This document shows, in pieces, positions 32,515-42,903 of a stretch of 64,000 bases of DNA. The notes beneath the pieces are model-generated. The model ran no database searches and was not told the origin of the DNA. It saw only the letters and a program-made list of their open reading frames with translations. This DNA comes from Ciceribacter sp. T2.26MG-112.2 (GTDB lineage Bacteria; Pseudomonadota; Alphaproteobacteria; Rhizobiales; Rhizobiaceae), in contig NZ_UEYQ01000010.1 of assembly GCF_900492205.1 (NCBI RefSeq), positions 62,001 to 126,000 on the forward strand, read 5' to 3'. How positions within the stretch are numbered: the first letter of the stretch is position 1; every line of letters begins with the position of its first letter. The position numbers and the translations under genes are program-made.

Positions 32515-33156
32515 ATGAAGCGCTTCCCAACGTCCCTGCTGAACGGTTATCGCAACTTCATGAGCGGTCGCTATGTCGACGAGCGAGAACGCTATCGCGT
32601 TCTGGCCGACCAGGGACAGAAGCCGCACACCCTCGTCGTCGCCTGCTGCGACAGCCGCGCCGCCCCCGAGACGATCTTCGATGCCGGTCCGGGCGAATTG
32701 TTCGTCGTGCGCAATGTCGCCAACATGGTGCCGCCCTACGAGCCGGACGGACAATACCACTCCACATCGGCGGCACTGGAATTCGCGGTCCAAGCGCTGC
32801 GGGTCAAAGACATCATCGTGATGGGTCACGGCCGCTGCGGCGGCATCCGCGCCGCGCTCGATCCCAATGCCGAGCCGCTTTCGCCGGGTGATTTCATCGG
32901 CAAGTGGATGGGGCTGGTCAGCACCGCCGCCGAACAGATCCAGGGCAATTCGGTGATGACCGCGACCGAGCGGCAGACCGCGCTGGAGCGCATCTCCATC
33001 CGCAATTCCATCGCCAATCTGCGCACTTTCCCTTGCGTGAAGATTCTCGAGGAGCGCGGCAAGCTCCAGATCCATGGCGCCTGGTTCGACATTGCCAATG
33101 GCGAGCTATGGGTGATGGATCCGGATAGCCGGGACTTCGTTCGCCTCGAAGGATAA
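32515..33156 (+). CDS. Beta-class carbonic anhydrase
   Basis: The enzyme interconverts CO2 and bicarbonate in the cytosol. The zinc site is complete: Cys44, Asp46 and Arg48 (CCDSR) with His105 and Cys108 (HGRCGG). The length of 213 residues is typical for the bacterial clade. The ATG at 32515 starts MKRFPTSLL. Its role may be bicarbonate supply for carboxylases in growth at ambient CO2. Confidence 0.95.
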   Translation: MKRFPTSLLNGYRNFMSGRYVDERERYRVLADQGQKPHTLVVACCDSRAAPETIFDAGPGELFVVRNVANMVPPYEPDGQYHSTSAALEFAVQALRVKDIIVMGHGRCGGIRAALDPNAEPLSPGDFIGKWMGLVSTAAEQIQGNSVMTATERQTALERISIRNSIANLRTFPCVKILEERGKLQIHGAWFDIANGELWVMDPDSRDFVRLEG

Positions 33157-33303
33157 GCTCTCGTCGGGTGAGATCGGTCACGATCCCCCTTGCTCGAGAC
33201 GATAAGCCGGGCGATGGCGAAGTACATTTCTCGCTTCCCGGACTTTATCCGTGCGTTCTAGATTCCCCGTGGGATCTTGTCATGATGTTCGGCGGGCCCG
33301 ATT

Positions 33304-33324
33304 GGAAGGCCCGAGCGGCCTTCC
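33304..33324 (-). terminator. Hairpin after the lytic transglycosylase gene
   Basis: A perfect 8-bp stem (GGAAGGCC / GGCCTTCC) with a 5-base loop directly abuts the TAA of the transglycosylase gene. No T run follows, so it may only stabilise the end of the transcript. Confidence 0.45.
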
Positions 33325-34146
33325 TTACTCGCCGTCGATACGTGCGCCGATATGGGCGATCGCCTGCTGGTACACGGTTGCGGCGTTCCACTGCTGGAGC
33401 GCACCGTAGTTCGCCTGGCCGGGCTGGTAGCCGCCACCGGCCTGCCAGCCGTGGCCACGCAGGAAGTTGGCGGTCGAGGCCAACGCATCGGCGCGCGAGC
33501 TCACCAGGTCGATCTTGCCGTCGCCATCGCCATCTGCTCCGTAGCGCACCACGTTGCGCGGGAGAAACTGCGTCTGGCCGATCTCGCCATGGGCTGCGCC
33601 CCGCGCCGACATCGACAGTGAACCATTGCCGACGAGCTGCAGGGCGGCGTAGAACTGGTCGGTGAAGAATGCCGAACGGCGGCAGTCATAGGCCAGCGTC
33701 GCTGCGGCCGAGAGGATGTGTTCCTTGCCCATGAAGGAGCCGAAACCGCTTTCCATGCCCCAGATCGCGATCAGCGGTCCCGCCGGCACGCCGTAGCGCT
33801 TCTCGATCCTGGCGAACAGCGCCGCATTGCCCTTCTTCATGCTCTTGCCGCGGGAGATGATCGTGGCGCCACCGCGCTTCTGCATGAACTGGTCGAAGGA
33901 CAGCTTGAAGCTCTTCTGACCGCGATCGGCGCGGATCGTGGCATTGCTGTAGGATACGTTGGCCATCACCTTGTCGAGGAGCTTCGGGCTGACGCCGCCG
34001 CGGGCTGCCTCCGACTTGAATTCCTGCTTCCAGGCTTCGAAACCGGCAGACGAATTGCCGCATTGCGCCGCATGGGCGGCGCCGCCTACGGTCGAAAACA
34101 TGGCCGCCGACAGAAACGCCGCCGACAGGAACTTGGACAGTCGCAT
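33325..34146 (-). CDS. Lytic murein transglycosylase, MltB-like
   Basis: The protein carries a signal peptide (about residues 1-26, ending AHA) and a lysozyme-like SLT domain. The catalytic glutamate is Glu132 in WGMESGFG, and the family motif GEIGQTQFLP follows. It cleaves the glycan strand of peptidoglycan in the periplasm, giving anhydro-muropeptides. At 273 residues it lacks the C-terminal peptidoglycan-binding domain of longer relatives. It is transcribed alone after asd on the same strand, with a 173-bp gap. Confidence 0.92.
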   Translation of the reverse strand: MRLSKFLSAAFLSAAMFSTVGGAAHAAQCGNSSAGFEAWKQEFKSEAARGGVSPKLLDKVMANVSYSNATIRADRGQKSFKLSFDQFMQKRGGATIISRGKSMKKGNAALFARIEKRYGVPAGPLIAIWGMESGFGSFMGKEHILSAAATLAYDCRRSAFFTDQFYAALQLVGNGSLSMSARGAAHGEIGQTQFLPRNVVRYGADGDGDGKIDLVSSRADALASTANFLRGHGWQAGGGYQPGQANYGALQQWNAATVYQQAIAHIGARIDGE

Positions 34147-34274
34147 GTATTGCCTCGTATTCTTGCGATTTGACTTGATCGTAACATGCCAGCGACAGCT
34201 GATTCTGTCACGCCGGGTCTACAGTTTCGGCGCTGCTTTCGCCGCATTGCCGATCACGAAATGATGATCCTTGA

Positions 34275-34309
34275 GCCGGCCCCCCGCGCCTTCGGGGCGA
34301 GGAGCCGGC
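34275..34309 (-). terminator. Hairpin after asd
   Basis: Outer arms GCCGGC at 34275 and 34304 enclose a CCCCG...CGGGG stem, 11 bp after the asd stop. It lacks a T tract, so intrinsic termination is uncertain. Confidence 0.4.
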
Positions 34310-34319
34310 ATTGGTCCTG

Positions 34320-35351
34320 TCAGGCGGCCTTCTTGGCCTTGATGAGACCGCGATTGATCAGCAGTTCGCCGATCTGAACGGCGTTGAGAGCCGCGCCCTT
34401 GCGCAGGTTGTCGGAGACGATCCACATGTTGAGGCCGTTCTCGACGGTTGCATCCTCGCGGATGCGCGAGATGAAGGTCGCGTCTTCGCCGGCGCATTCG
34501 ATCGGGGTGATGTAGCCGCCGTTCTCGTGCTTGTCGATGACGAGGCAGCCCGGCGCCTCGCGCAGGATGTCGCGTGCCTGGTCGGCGGTGATTTCGTTTT
34601 CGAACTCGATATTGACCGATTCCGAATGGCCGATGAAGACGGGAACGCGCACCGCGGTGCAGGTCACCTTGATCTTCGGGTCGAGCATCTTCTTGGTCTC
34701 GGCGAGAACCTTCCACTCTTCCTTCGTGTAGCCGTCTTCCATGAACACGTCGATGTGGGGGATGACGTTGAAGGCGATGCGCTTGGTGAACTTCTTCGCC
34801 TCGATCGGGTCGGCGACGAAAACGGCGCGCGTCTGGGTAAACAGCTCGTCCATGCCCTCCTTGCCGGCGCCGGACACCGACTGATAGGTCGACACGACGA
34901 TTCGCTTGATTTTGGCGAAGTCATGCAGCGGCTTCAGCGCGACGACGAGCTGGGCGGTCGAGCAATTCGGATTGGCGATGATGTTGCGCTTCTTGAAGTC
35001 GACGATGGCGTCCGGGTTCACTTCCGGAACGATCAGCGGAACGTCGGCGTCGTAGCGCCAGGCGGACGAGTTGTCGATCACGACGCAGCCCTGGGCGCCG
35101 ATCTTCGGCGACCACTTCTGCGAGATCGTGCCGCCGGCGGACATCAGGCAAATGTCGGTATCGGAGAAATCGTAGTTCTCGAGGTTCTGTACCTTCAGAA
35201 CCTTGTCGCCGAAGGAGACTTCGGTGCCCTGCGAACGGGCCGAGGCGAGCGCCACCACTTCGTCGGCCGGAAACCCGCGTTCGGAGAGGATATTGAGCAT
35301 TTCGCGCCCGACATTGCCGGTGGCGCCTACGATTGCGATCTTGAAACCCAT
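34320..35351 (-). CDS. asd: Aspartate-semialdehyde dehydrogenase
   Basis: Asd reduces aspartyl phosphate to aspartate semialdehyde on the way to lysine, diaminopimelate, threonine and methionine. The NADP loop GATGNVGREM (residues 9-18), the active-site NCSTAQ (Cys about 130) and SVSGAGKEGMDEL are all present. The length is 343 residues. The GAGAG before the ATG serves as the ribosome binding site. The gene is essential for cell-wall synthesis in most bacteria. Confidence 0.97.
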   Translation of the reverse strand: MGFKIAIVGATGNVGREMLNILSERGFPADEVVALASARSQGTEVSFGDKVLKVQNLENYDFSDTDICLMSAGGTISQKWSPKIGAQGCVVIDNSSAWRYDADVPLIVPEVNPDAIVDFKKRNIIANPNCSTAQLVVALKPLHDFAKIKRIVVSTYQSVSGAGKEGMDELFTQTRAVFVADPIEAKKFTKRIAFNVIPHIDVFMEDGYTKEEWKVLAETKKMLDPKIKVTCTAVRVPVFIGHSESVNIEFENEITADQARDILREAPGCLVIDKHENGGYITPIECAGEDATFISRIREDATVENGLNMWIVSDNLRKGAALNAVQIGELLINRGLIKAKKAA

Positions 35352-35940
35352 TAAATTGCTCTCTTTCTGTCTCTCCTCGGGTGGTGAGGGGGGAGCCGCG
35401 CTGCAAAGCGCGCCTTCCTTGTCCCCGGCCGTGCCGGGGAGAGAGCGGGGGCCAGAGACGTCAGACGGTTTTCGTCGTCGTTTTGGCTGTGGTCGTGAAT
35501 GGAACCGAGATACGTCCGTCCATCCCGGCGCCGTGCGCCAGGCTCAATCCGTCTGCGATGTGCGAGCAGAAAGAATACATGAGCGAATCCCTATTCCCGC
35601 CGAGCTATTAAGAGGTTTTTTGCCAGAGTCAAGCACAAGGCGGGGTTTCATCCTGACGGGCGGCCCGGATAGCCGGTTCCTGTTCCAGGGCGGTCGGCTT
35701 GCCCCGACCGCCTTGCGTCAGGGTGGATATGTCGCAAAAAGACACGCCGAATCCGTCACGCCGGCCTATTTGCGACCATGGGAAACCGTTGCCTTAGACT
35801 TAAGTCATAAGCCCAAAGCATCTCTCTTGATTTCCGCCGTTTTCTGCCAGTTTGTAAACAACCCGTAACCGCGACAAAGCGACCCGGAGGAGTGGTGGGT
35901 CGGCGGTCGGCGGGGAACGTAATCTTGTGGAGGAATAACA
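35352..35940. promoter_or_regulatory. 589-bp asd / MHS transporter intergenic region
   Basis: No convincing gene is seen. It holds the asd promoter on the left, a CCCCGGC/GCCGGGG hairpin at 35423-35439, a GGCGGTCGG/CCGACCGCC hairpin near 35690-35712, and a nearly perfect dyad with core GACTTAAGTC at 35797-35806, about 135 bp before the transporter. Short frames such as a 17-codon one ending near 35610 have no support. GGAGG lies just before the transporter ATG. Confidence 0.5.
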
Positions 35941-37818
35941 ATGGCAAATGTCGCAGCCGTCAGCGGCTCGCCGCGGGGCATGACTGCCGAGGAGCGCAAG
36001 GTCATCTTTGCCTCGTCGCTCGGCACGGTTTTCGAGTGGTACGATTTTTATCTTTACGGTTCACTGGCGCTCTATATCGGCGCGACCTTCTTCTCGCAGT
36101 ATCCGGAAGCAACCCGGAACATCTTCACGCTGCTGGCATTCGCTGCCGGCTTCCTCGTTCGCCCGTTCGGCGCGCTGGTGTTCGGCCGCCTCGGCGACAT
36201 GGTCGGTCGTAAGTACACCTTCCTCATCACCATCTTGATCATGGGCGCCTCGACCTTCCTGGTCGGCCTGCTGCCCGGCTCTGCCACCATTGGTATCGCC
36301 GCTCCGGTCATCCTGATCGTGCTGCGCATGCTGCAGGGCCTGGCGCTCGGCGGTGAATACGGCGGTGCGGCAACGTATGTTGCTGAACATGCGCCGCATG
36401 GTCGTCGTGGTTTCTACACGTCGTGGATCCAGACCACTGCAACGCTTGGCCTGTTCCTCTCGCTGCTCATCATTCTCGGCATCCAGACCGCCATGGGCCG
36501 CGAAGCATTCGCTGCCTGGGGCTGGCGCATTCCGTTCCTTCTCTCCGCGCTGCTCCTGGCCGTCTCGGTCTGGATCCGCCTGAAGATGAACGAATCCCCG
36601 GCCTTCACGAAGATGAAGGAAGAAGGCACCCGTTCCAAGGCGCCGATTTCCGAAGCCTTCGGCCAGTGGAAGAACGCCAAGGTCGCCATCCTCGCCCTGC
36701 TCGGCGCCGTCGCCGGTCAGGCCGTGGTCTGGTACTCCGGCCAGTTCTACGCCCTGTTCTTCCTGCAGAACGTCCTGAAGGTCGATCCGCAGGACGCCAA
36801 TATCATGGTCGCCATCGCGCTTGCGATCGGTACCCTGTTCTTCGTCGTCTTCGGCTGGCTGTCCGACAAGATCGGCCGCAAGCCGATCATCATGGCCGGC
36901 CTGCTTCTCGCCGTTCTGACCTATTTCCCGCTCTTCAAGGCCATGACCCAGTTCGGTAACCCGGCCCTGTTCGCAGCGCAGGAAAACATCCGCGCAACAG
37001 TCACCTCCGATCCGAAGGATTGCACCTTCCAGTTCAACCCGACGGGTACGGCCAAGTTCACGACCTCGTGCGACATTGCCACCTCGACGCTGACCAGGAA
37101 CTCGGTTCCTTATGATGTCGTCGCTGGCCCGGCCGGCTCCGTTGCCACGATCAAGATCGGTGACGCGACGATCGAGAGCTATGACGCCGTCAAGTCGGCG
37201 GATCAGGCCAAGGCTCTGGATGCGACGATGCAGAAGGGCATCAACCTTGCCCTGCAGACCAATGGCTATCCGCTGGTTCGCGCCGCCGTCAAGGTTCCGG
37301 ACAGCAAGCTTGATGCCTTCGTTGCCGCAAACCCGGAACTCGCCCTTGATGCCGCCGCCATCCGCGCCGGCGAAAAGGCAACGGTTCCGACCGCCGATCT
37401 GGTCAAGGACAAGCTGCTGACGGCCGAAGAAGCCGCAGCCGCTCCGGAAATGGCCGTGTACACGATCGCCAATGGCGGTGCGTTCAAGATGGTCGCCGAT
37501 CCCGCCAAGGTCAGCTGGGTTGGTGTCATCGGTGTCCTGACCGTATTGATGATCTACGTCACCATGGTCTACGGCCCGATCGCCGCCATGCTCGTCGAGA
37601 TGTTCCCGACCCGCATCCGCTACACCGGCATGTCGCTTCCCTATCATATCGGCAACGGCTGGTTCGGTGGTCTTCTTCCTGCAACGGCCTTCGCAATGAG
37701 CGCCGCCAAGGGTGATATCTACTATGGTCTGTGGTATCCGATCATCATCGCCGGCTTCTCCTTCGTCGTCGGCATGATCTTCCTGCGGGAAACCAAGGAC
37801 AACGACATCAACGCCTAA
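35941..37818 (+). CDS. MHS-family MFS transporter with a periplasmic insertion
   Basis: The protein belongs to the metabolite:H+ symporter (MHS) family, as shown by FEWYDFYLYG in TM1, the GRLGDMVGRKYTF loop and GEYGGAATYVAEH. About 12 membrane segments are visible. At 625 residues it is about 190 longer than usual, because residues about 338-525 are inserted between TM9 and TM10. By the normal topology this loop is periplasmic. The insertion contains two cysteines (near TSDPKDC and TTSCD) that could form a disulfide. The substrate is unknown, probably a carboxylate. A terminator follows. Confidence 0.88.
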   Translation: MANVAAVSGSPRGMTAEERKVIFASSLGTVFEWYDFYLYGSLALYIGATFFSQYPEATRNIFTLLAFAAGFLVRPFGALVFGRLGDMVGRKYTFLITILIMGASTFLVGLLPGSATIGIAAPVILIVLRMLQGLALGGEYGGAATYVAEHAPHGRRGFYTSWIQTTATLGLFLSLLIILGIQTAMGREAFAAWGWRIPFLLSALLLAVSVWIRLKMNESPAFTKMKEEGTRSKAPISEAFGQWKNAKVAILALLGAVAGQAVVWYSGQFYALFFLQNVLKVDPQDANIMVAIALAIGTLFFVVFGWLSDKIGRKPIIMAGLLLAVLTYFPLFKAMTQFGNPALFAAQENIRATVTSDPKDCTFQFNPTGTAKFTTSCDIATSTLTRNSVPYDVVAGPAGSVATIKIGDATIESYDAVKSADQAKALDATMQKGINLALQTNGYPLVRAAVKVPDSKLDAFVAANPELALDAAAIRAGEKATVPTADLVKDKLLTAEEAAAAPEMAVYTIANGGAFKMVADPAKVSWVGVIGVLTVLMIYVTMVYGPIAAMLVEMFPTRIRYTGMSLPYHIGNGWFGGLLPATAFAMSAAKGDIYYGLWYPIIIAGFSFVVGMIFLRETKDNDINA

Positions 37819-37850
37819 GGTCGCCCTGACCTTATGGAAGAGCAATCGGA

Positions 37851-37881
37851 GAGCCCGGCGCCAACGCGCCGGGCTCTTTTT
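37851..37881 (+). terminator. MHS transporter terminator
   Basis: A perfect 11-bp stem (GAGCCCGGCGC / GCGCCGGGCTC) with a CAAC loop is followed by TTTTT. Confidence 0.95.
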
Positions 37882-37968
37882 CAATGCCGGTCGTGTGCCG
37901 ATTTCGATGGCTTGAAGTGCTGATGATGCTGTGGAAGATTGAGCCATGCAGTTCCGCCCGGTATTCCC

Positions 37969-38526
37969 ATGACAGTCACGCTTCGCGACGCCGCTGCGGC
38001 CGATCTTGCCGCCATCACACGCATTTATGCCGAGGCGGTCCTCACGGGGACGGCCAGCTACGAACTCGTTGCGCCCGACGAGGTCGAGATGATGGCGCGG
38101 TTCGAAGCGACGACGCGCCAGGGCTATCCCTACATCGTTGCCGTCGATCCGACGGGCACGGTGCTTGGCTATGCCTATGTCTCCGCGTTCCGGACACGTC
38201 CGGCCTATCGCTGGCTGGTCGAGGATTCGATCTACATCGCTGCGGAGGCTCGCGGTCGTGGCATCGGCAAGCTGCTGCTAGAGGCCCTGGTTCAGCGCGC
38301 CACCGCTCTCGGCTTCCGGCAGATGGTCGCCGTGATCGGTGGGGCCAGCCTTGCCTCGATCGCCGTTCATCGGGCCTGCGGTTTTCATCCTGCCGGGACA
38401 TTGACCGGGACCGGATTCAAGCTCGGCCAATGGCTGGATACCGTATTCATGCAGATCGCGCTCGGCGATGGCGACACGAGCGATCCAGATCCGACGCGCT
38501 ATCCGGGCACGCTCTTTGCGGGTTGA
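37969..38526 (+). CDS. GNAT N-acetyltransferase, phosphinothricin-acetyltransferase-like
   Basis: The 185-residue GNAT enzyme resembles the Pat/YwnH group that acetylates phosphinothricin, methionine sulfoximine or methionine sulfone. The acetyl-CoA loop ARGRGIGKLLL (about 93-103) and the start VTLRDAAAADLAAITRIYAEAV are typical. The ATG lacks a clear ribosome binding site; a TTG at 37939 is an in-frame alternative. The native substrate is not certain. It is convergent with the DUF2794 gene. Confidence 0.85.
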   Translation: MTVTLRDAAAADLAAITRIYAEAVLTGTASYELVAPDEVEMMARFEATTRQGYPYIVAVDPTGTVLGYAYVSAFRTRPAYRWLVEDSIYIAAEARGRGIGKLLLEALVQRATALGFRQMVAVIGGASLASIAVHRACGFHPAGTLTGTGFKLGQWLDTVFMQIALGDGDTSDPDPTRYPGTLFAG

Positions 38527-38595
38527 GAACCGGAGTTTGCCTTGGACAAGTGGATGCCGGTTTTCTGAAAAGACGAATGAAAACAGGGACAACCG

Positions 38596-38994
38596 CTAGT
38601 CGACGAGCTTGAGCGTCCTGTCGAAGACCTTCAGCACCTGTTTCAGCTCATGCCCGCGCTTGAGAATTCTGCCATCGGCGCCGATCACCGAGAAGGCGCC
38701 CTGTTTGGCGGCGAGCTTCGGGTCCTTCTCGATCCTGTAGAGCGGGTATTCGCCTGCGCGCTTGAACACGGAGAAGACGGCCCTGTCCTTCAGATGGTCG
38801 ATCGCATAGTCGCGCCACACGCCTTCGCCGACCATGCGGCCGTAGATCCACAATATCGCATCCAGTTCGCGGCGATGGAAGGTGACAGGCAGCGGGTCGC
38901 GGGACTGGCGATATTGATGAATGTCGACGACGGCGGCGGTACCTGCGTCGCGATTGCCGCTCTCTTCGGCTCCTCTCTCCGACTGATCGCTCAT
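38596..38994 (-). CDS. DUF2794 protein, function unknown
   Basis: This soluble 132-residue protein contains the DUF2794 domain (about residues 36-130): TFHRRELDAILWIYGRMVGEG, then a RDYAIDHLKDRAVFSVFKRA core. The family is found mainly in Rhizobiales. The N-terminal 25 residues are acidic and low in complexity. The gene lies on the same strand as gbpR, 77 bp behind it. No function is assigned. Confidence 0.75.
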   Translation of the reverse strand: MSDQSERGAEESGNRDAGTAAVVDIHQYRQSRDPLPVTFHRRELDAILWIYGRMVGEGVWRDYAIDHLKDRAVFSVFKRAGEYPLYRIEKDPKLAAKQGAFSVIGADGRILKRGHELKQVLKVFDRTLKLVD

Positions 38995-39071
38995 GGAAGT
39001 GTCAAGACCTCGCCTTCGTGACGGACAGATGACAGTCTGCCTCATGGAGTCGAAATTGCAAGTCTCGGGTT

Positions 39072-40013
39072 CTAGCTGCGGCCACGGTTGTCGAACTCGG
39101 CGATCACGAGATCGCGCATACGCTGCGCGACCGGCGTCATTCGCCGCGTCGTCAGGCTGATCAGGTGGTAGGGCGCGACGCGGATCGGCTCGCGAATGTC
39201 GAGCGGCAGAAGGCCCGAGCCCGTGGTGTGGCGACAGAGCAGGTCGGAGACCTCGCGCGACATGGGAGCGATCGCGTTCGATGCGGCGAGCATGGCGATC
39301 ATCACCAGCAGCGAGGTAGTGTTGACGATGTTCGACGGGATCGGCGCGCCCTGCGCGATGAAGACGGATTCCAGCGCCTGCCGCACCGGCGCGCCCGGCG
39401 CCTGCATCACCCAAGGAAAGTGAACGAGATCGGCCATCGTCAGTCTCTCGGCATTGGCCAGCGGATGGCTCTGGTGGATCAGCAGGTCCACCTCCTCGGT
39501 CAGCACGCCGCTGATGGTGAATTGGCGTGCGTCGATCCTTGCCGGAATGCGCCCGAGGACGAAGTCGAGCTGGCCGGCGAGAAGCTCGGCGATCAGCGCA
39601 TCGCTGGGGGCAACCTCGACATGGACATCGGCGGTCTCGGCCTCGGCCTTCAAGGCCTGGATGGCCGGCACGACAAATCCGACGGCGCCGCCGGTGACGG
39701 CGCCGACCCTGACCGTTCCCGTCAGGCCGCGGCGGATGGCATCGACCTCGCGCGCCGCCTCGCGGATCTCTTCCAGCAGGTTCTCCGCCCGCCGCGCCAG
39801 CGCGCAGCCGATCGCCGTCGCCTCCATGCCTTTGGGCGTGCGCACGAAGATCGGCGCCCCGACATGGCGCTCGATCTCGGCCAGCATGCGCGATGCGGCC
39901 GGCTGGGTGATCGACAGCGCATTCGCCGCCAGGCTCAGCTGACCATAGTCGGCAATGGCGCGAATCAGGCTGAAATGCTTGGGCAGGAGGCGGTTGGCGA
40001 GTTTCTCGGACAT
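39072..40013 (-). CDS. gbpR: LysR-type regulator GbpR of the chvE sugar locus
   Basis: The 313-residue LysR protein has an N-terminal winged helix (FSLIRAIADYGQLSLAANALSITQPAASRMLAEIE) and a substrate-binding domain. It diverges from chvE, exactly the Agrobacterium arrangement in which GbpR controls chvE expression in response to sugars such as galactose and arabinose. The identification rests on LysR type and position. A dyad at 40044-40060 in the intervening 169 bp is a likely binding site. Confidence 0.85.
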   Translation of the reverse strand: MSEKLANRLLPKHFSLIRAIADYGQLSLAANALSITQPAASRMLAEIERHVGAPIFVRTPKGMEATAIGCALARRAENLLEEIREAAREVDAIRRGLTGTVRVGAVTGGAVGFVVPAIQALKAEAETADVHVEVAPSDALIAELLAGQLDFVLGRIPARIDARQFTISGVLTEEVDLLIHQSHPLANAERLTMADLVHFPWVMQAPGAPVRQALESVFIAQGAPIPSNIVNTTSLLVMIAMLAASNAIAPMSREVSDLLCRHTTGSGLLPLDIREPIRVAPYHLISLTTRRMTPVAQRMRDLVIAEFDNRGRS

Positions 40014-40043
40014 AGGGACATATCACTTACGGTATGCAGAAAG

Positions 40044-40060
40044 TCAAACTAATCATTTGA
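40044..40060. promoter_or_regulatory. Candidate GbpR operator between gbpR and chvE
   Basis: TCAAACTAATCATTTGA is a dyad (TCAAA-N7-TTTGA) midway between the divergent genes. Two direct ACGGTAT repeats flank it at 40029-40035 and 40061-40067, 32 bp apart, which is three helical turns. This fits a LysR tetramer site, but binding is inferred. Confidence 0.6.
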
Positions 40061-40182
40061 ACGGTATATCCGAAGCGCTATGACTCCGCTCGGATCAGGC
40101 GGGCCTCGTGTCGTCGCCGGTTCTTGCACTGTACGGTTGCCAGACGGAGCTGGAGCCGGACGATCAGCCAGGGAGGAATTCC

Positions 40183-41253
40183 GTGAAGAAAATCACCACT
40201 CTTATTGCGTCTGTCGCGCTGGGCATTTCGGTGTTCGCGTCGCAGGCAATTGCGGAAACGAAGGGCGTTGTCGGTATTTCCATGCCGACCAAGACGTCGA
40301 CGCGCTGGATCTCGGATGGCGAGACCATGGAAAAGCTGTTCAAGGACGCCGGCTACGAGCCCGACCTGCAGTTTGCCGATGACGATATCCCGAACCAGCT
40401 TGCGCAGATCGAGAACATGGTCACCAAGGGTGCCAAGGTCCTCGTGATCGGCGCCATCGACGGCACCACGCTGTCGGACATCCTGCAGAAGGCCGCCGAT
40501 GCCGGCGTCAAGGTCATCGCCTATGACCGTCTGATCCGTGACTCGGGCAATGTCGACTACTATGCCACCTTCGACAATTTCCAGGTCGGCGTCCTCCAGG
40601 CCACCAGCCTCGTCGAAGGCCTCAAGGCAAAGTTCGGCGACACCAAGCCGTGGAATGTCGAGCTGTTCGGCGGCTCGCCGGACGACAACAACGCCTTCTT
40701 CTTCTATGATGGCGCCATGTCTATCCTGCAGCCGATGATCGACAGCGGCGACATCGTCGTGAAGTCCGGCCAGCAGGGCATGGAACAGGTCGGCACCCTG
40801 CGCTGGGACGGCACTGTCGCCCAGGCCCGCATGGAAAACCTGCTGTCCTCGACCTATACCGAAGACAAGGTCCATGGCGTTTTGTCGCCCTATGACGGCC
40901 TGTCGATCGGTATTCTCTCGGCCCTCAAGGGCGTCGGCTACGGCTCGGGCGACATGGCAATGCCGGTCGTAACCGGTCAGGATGCCGAGCTCCCCTCGGT
41001 CAAGTCGATCCTCGCCGACGAGCAGTATTCGACCGTGTTCAAGGATACCCGCGAGCTTGCCAAGGTTGCCGTATCGATGGTCGATGCCGTGATGGAAGGC
41101 AAGGAGCCGGAAGTGACCGACACCAAGACCTACAACAATGGTGTCAAGGTCGTTCCGTCCCACCTGCTCAAGCCGGTCGCCGTGGACAAGTCCAACATCA
41201 AGGACGTCATGGTTTCCTCCGGCTACTACACCGCCGAGCAGATCGACAACTGA
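40183..41253 (+). CDS. chvE: Periplasmic multiple-sugar-binding protein ChvE
   Basis: ChvE binds L-arabinose, D-galactose, D-glucose and related sugars; in Agrobacterium it also signals to VirA. The signal peptide (1-24, ending AIA) precedes a periplasmic-binding-protein type 1 fold with [11 protein letters not shown] near the mature N-terminus. The start is GTG with GGGAGGAA upstream, giving 356 residues, close to the Agrobacterium protein. It heads the operon that encodes its importer and the catabolic enzymes. A hairpin follows, so chvE is probably made in excess of the later genes. Confidence 0.95.
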   Translation: MKKITTLIASVALGISVFASQAIAETKGVVGISMPTKTSTRWISDGETMEKLFKDAGYEPDLQFADDDIPNQLAQIENMVTKGAKVLVIGAIDGTTLSDILQKAADAGVKVIAYDRLIRDSGNVDYYATFDNFQVGVLQATSLVEGLKAKFGDTKPWNVELFGGSPDDNNAFFFYDGAMSILQPMIDSGDIVVKSGQQGMEQVGTLRWDGTVAQARMENLLSSTYTEDKVHGVLSPYDGLSIGILSALKGVGYGSGDMAMPVVTGQDAELPSVKSILADEQYSTVFKDTRELAKVAVSMVDAVMEGKEPEVTDTKTYNNGVKVVPSHLLKPVAVDKSNIKDVMVSSGYYTAEQIDN

Positions 41254-41267
41254 TCTCTGATTGACCC

Positions 41268-41296
41268 GGGTCCGCGATCCGTCGCGGACCCCTTTT
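41268..41296 (+). terminator. Partial terminator or stability hairpin between chvE and gguA
   Basis: A perfect 10-bp stem (GGGTCCGCGA / TCGCGGACCC) with a TCCG loop is followed by CTTTT, 14 bases after chvE. Such hairpins commonly set the binding-protein-to-importer ratio, and here gguA follows within 75 bp. Confidence 0.75.
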
Positions 41297-41367
41297 CCCG
41301 TAGCATTTAGGGAGCTTGCGCCGCCGGCTTGACGATCGTGTCGCTGCGCCGCGCCGGAATTCTGCAC

Positions 41368-42902
<1,535 letters not shown>

Positions 42903-42903
<1 letters not shown>

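Noticed and set aside
36061-37947. A 628-residue - strand frame opposite the MHS transporter
   Set aside because: The transporter frame has clear MFS motifs and its own ribosome binding site and terminator; the opposite frame has neither.
38596-40026. A 476-residue - strand frame that would fuse DUF2794 to upstream sequence
   Set aside because: The upstream part is the wrong frame of gbpR, and the DUF2794 gene has a normal start at 38994.
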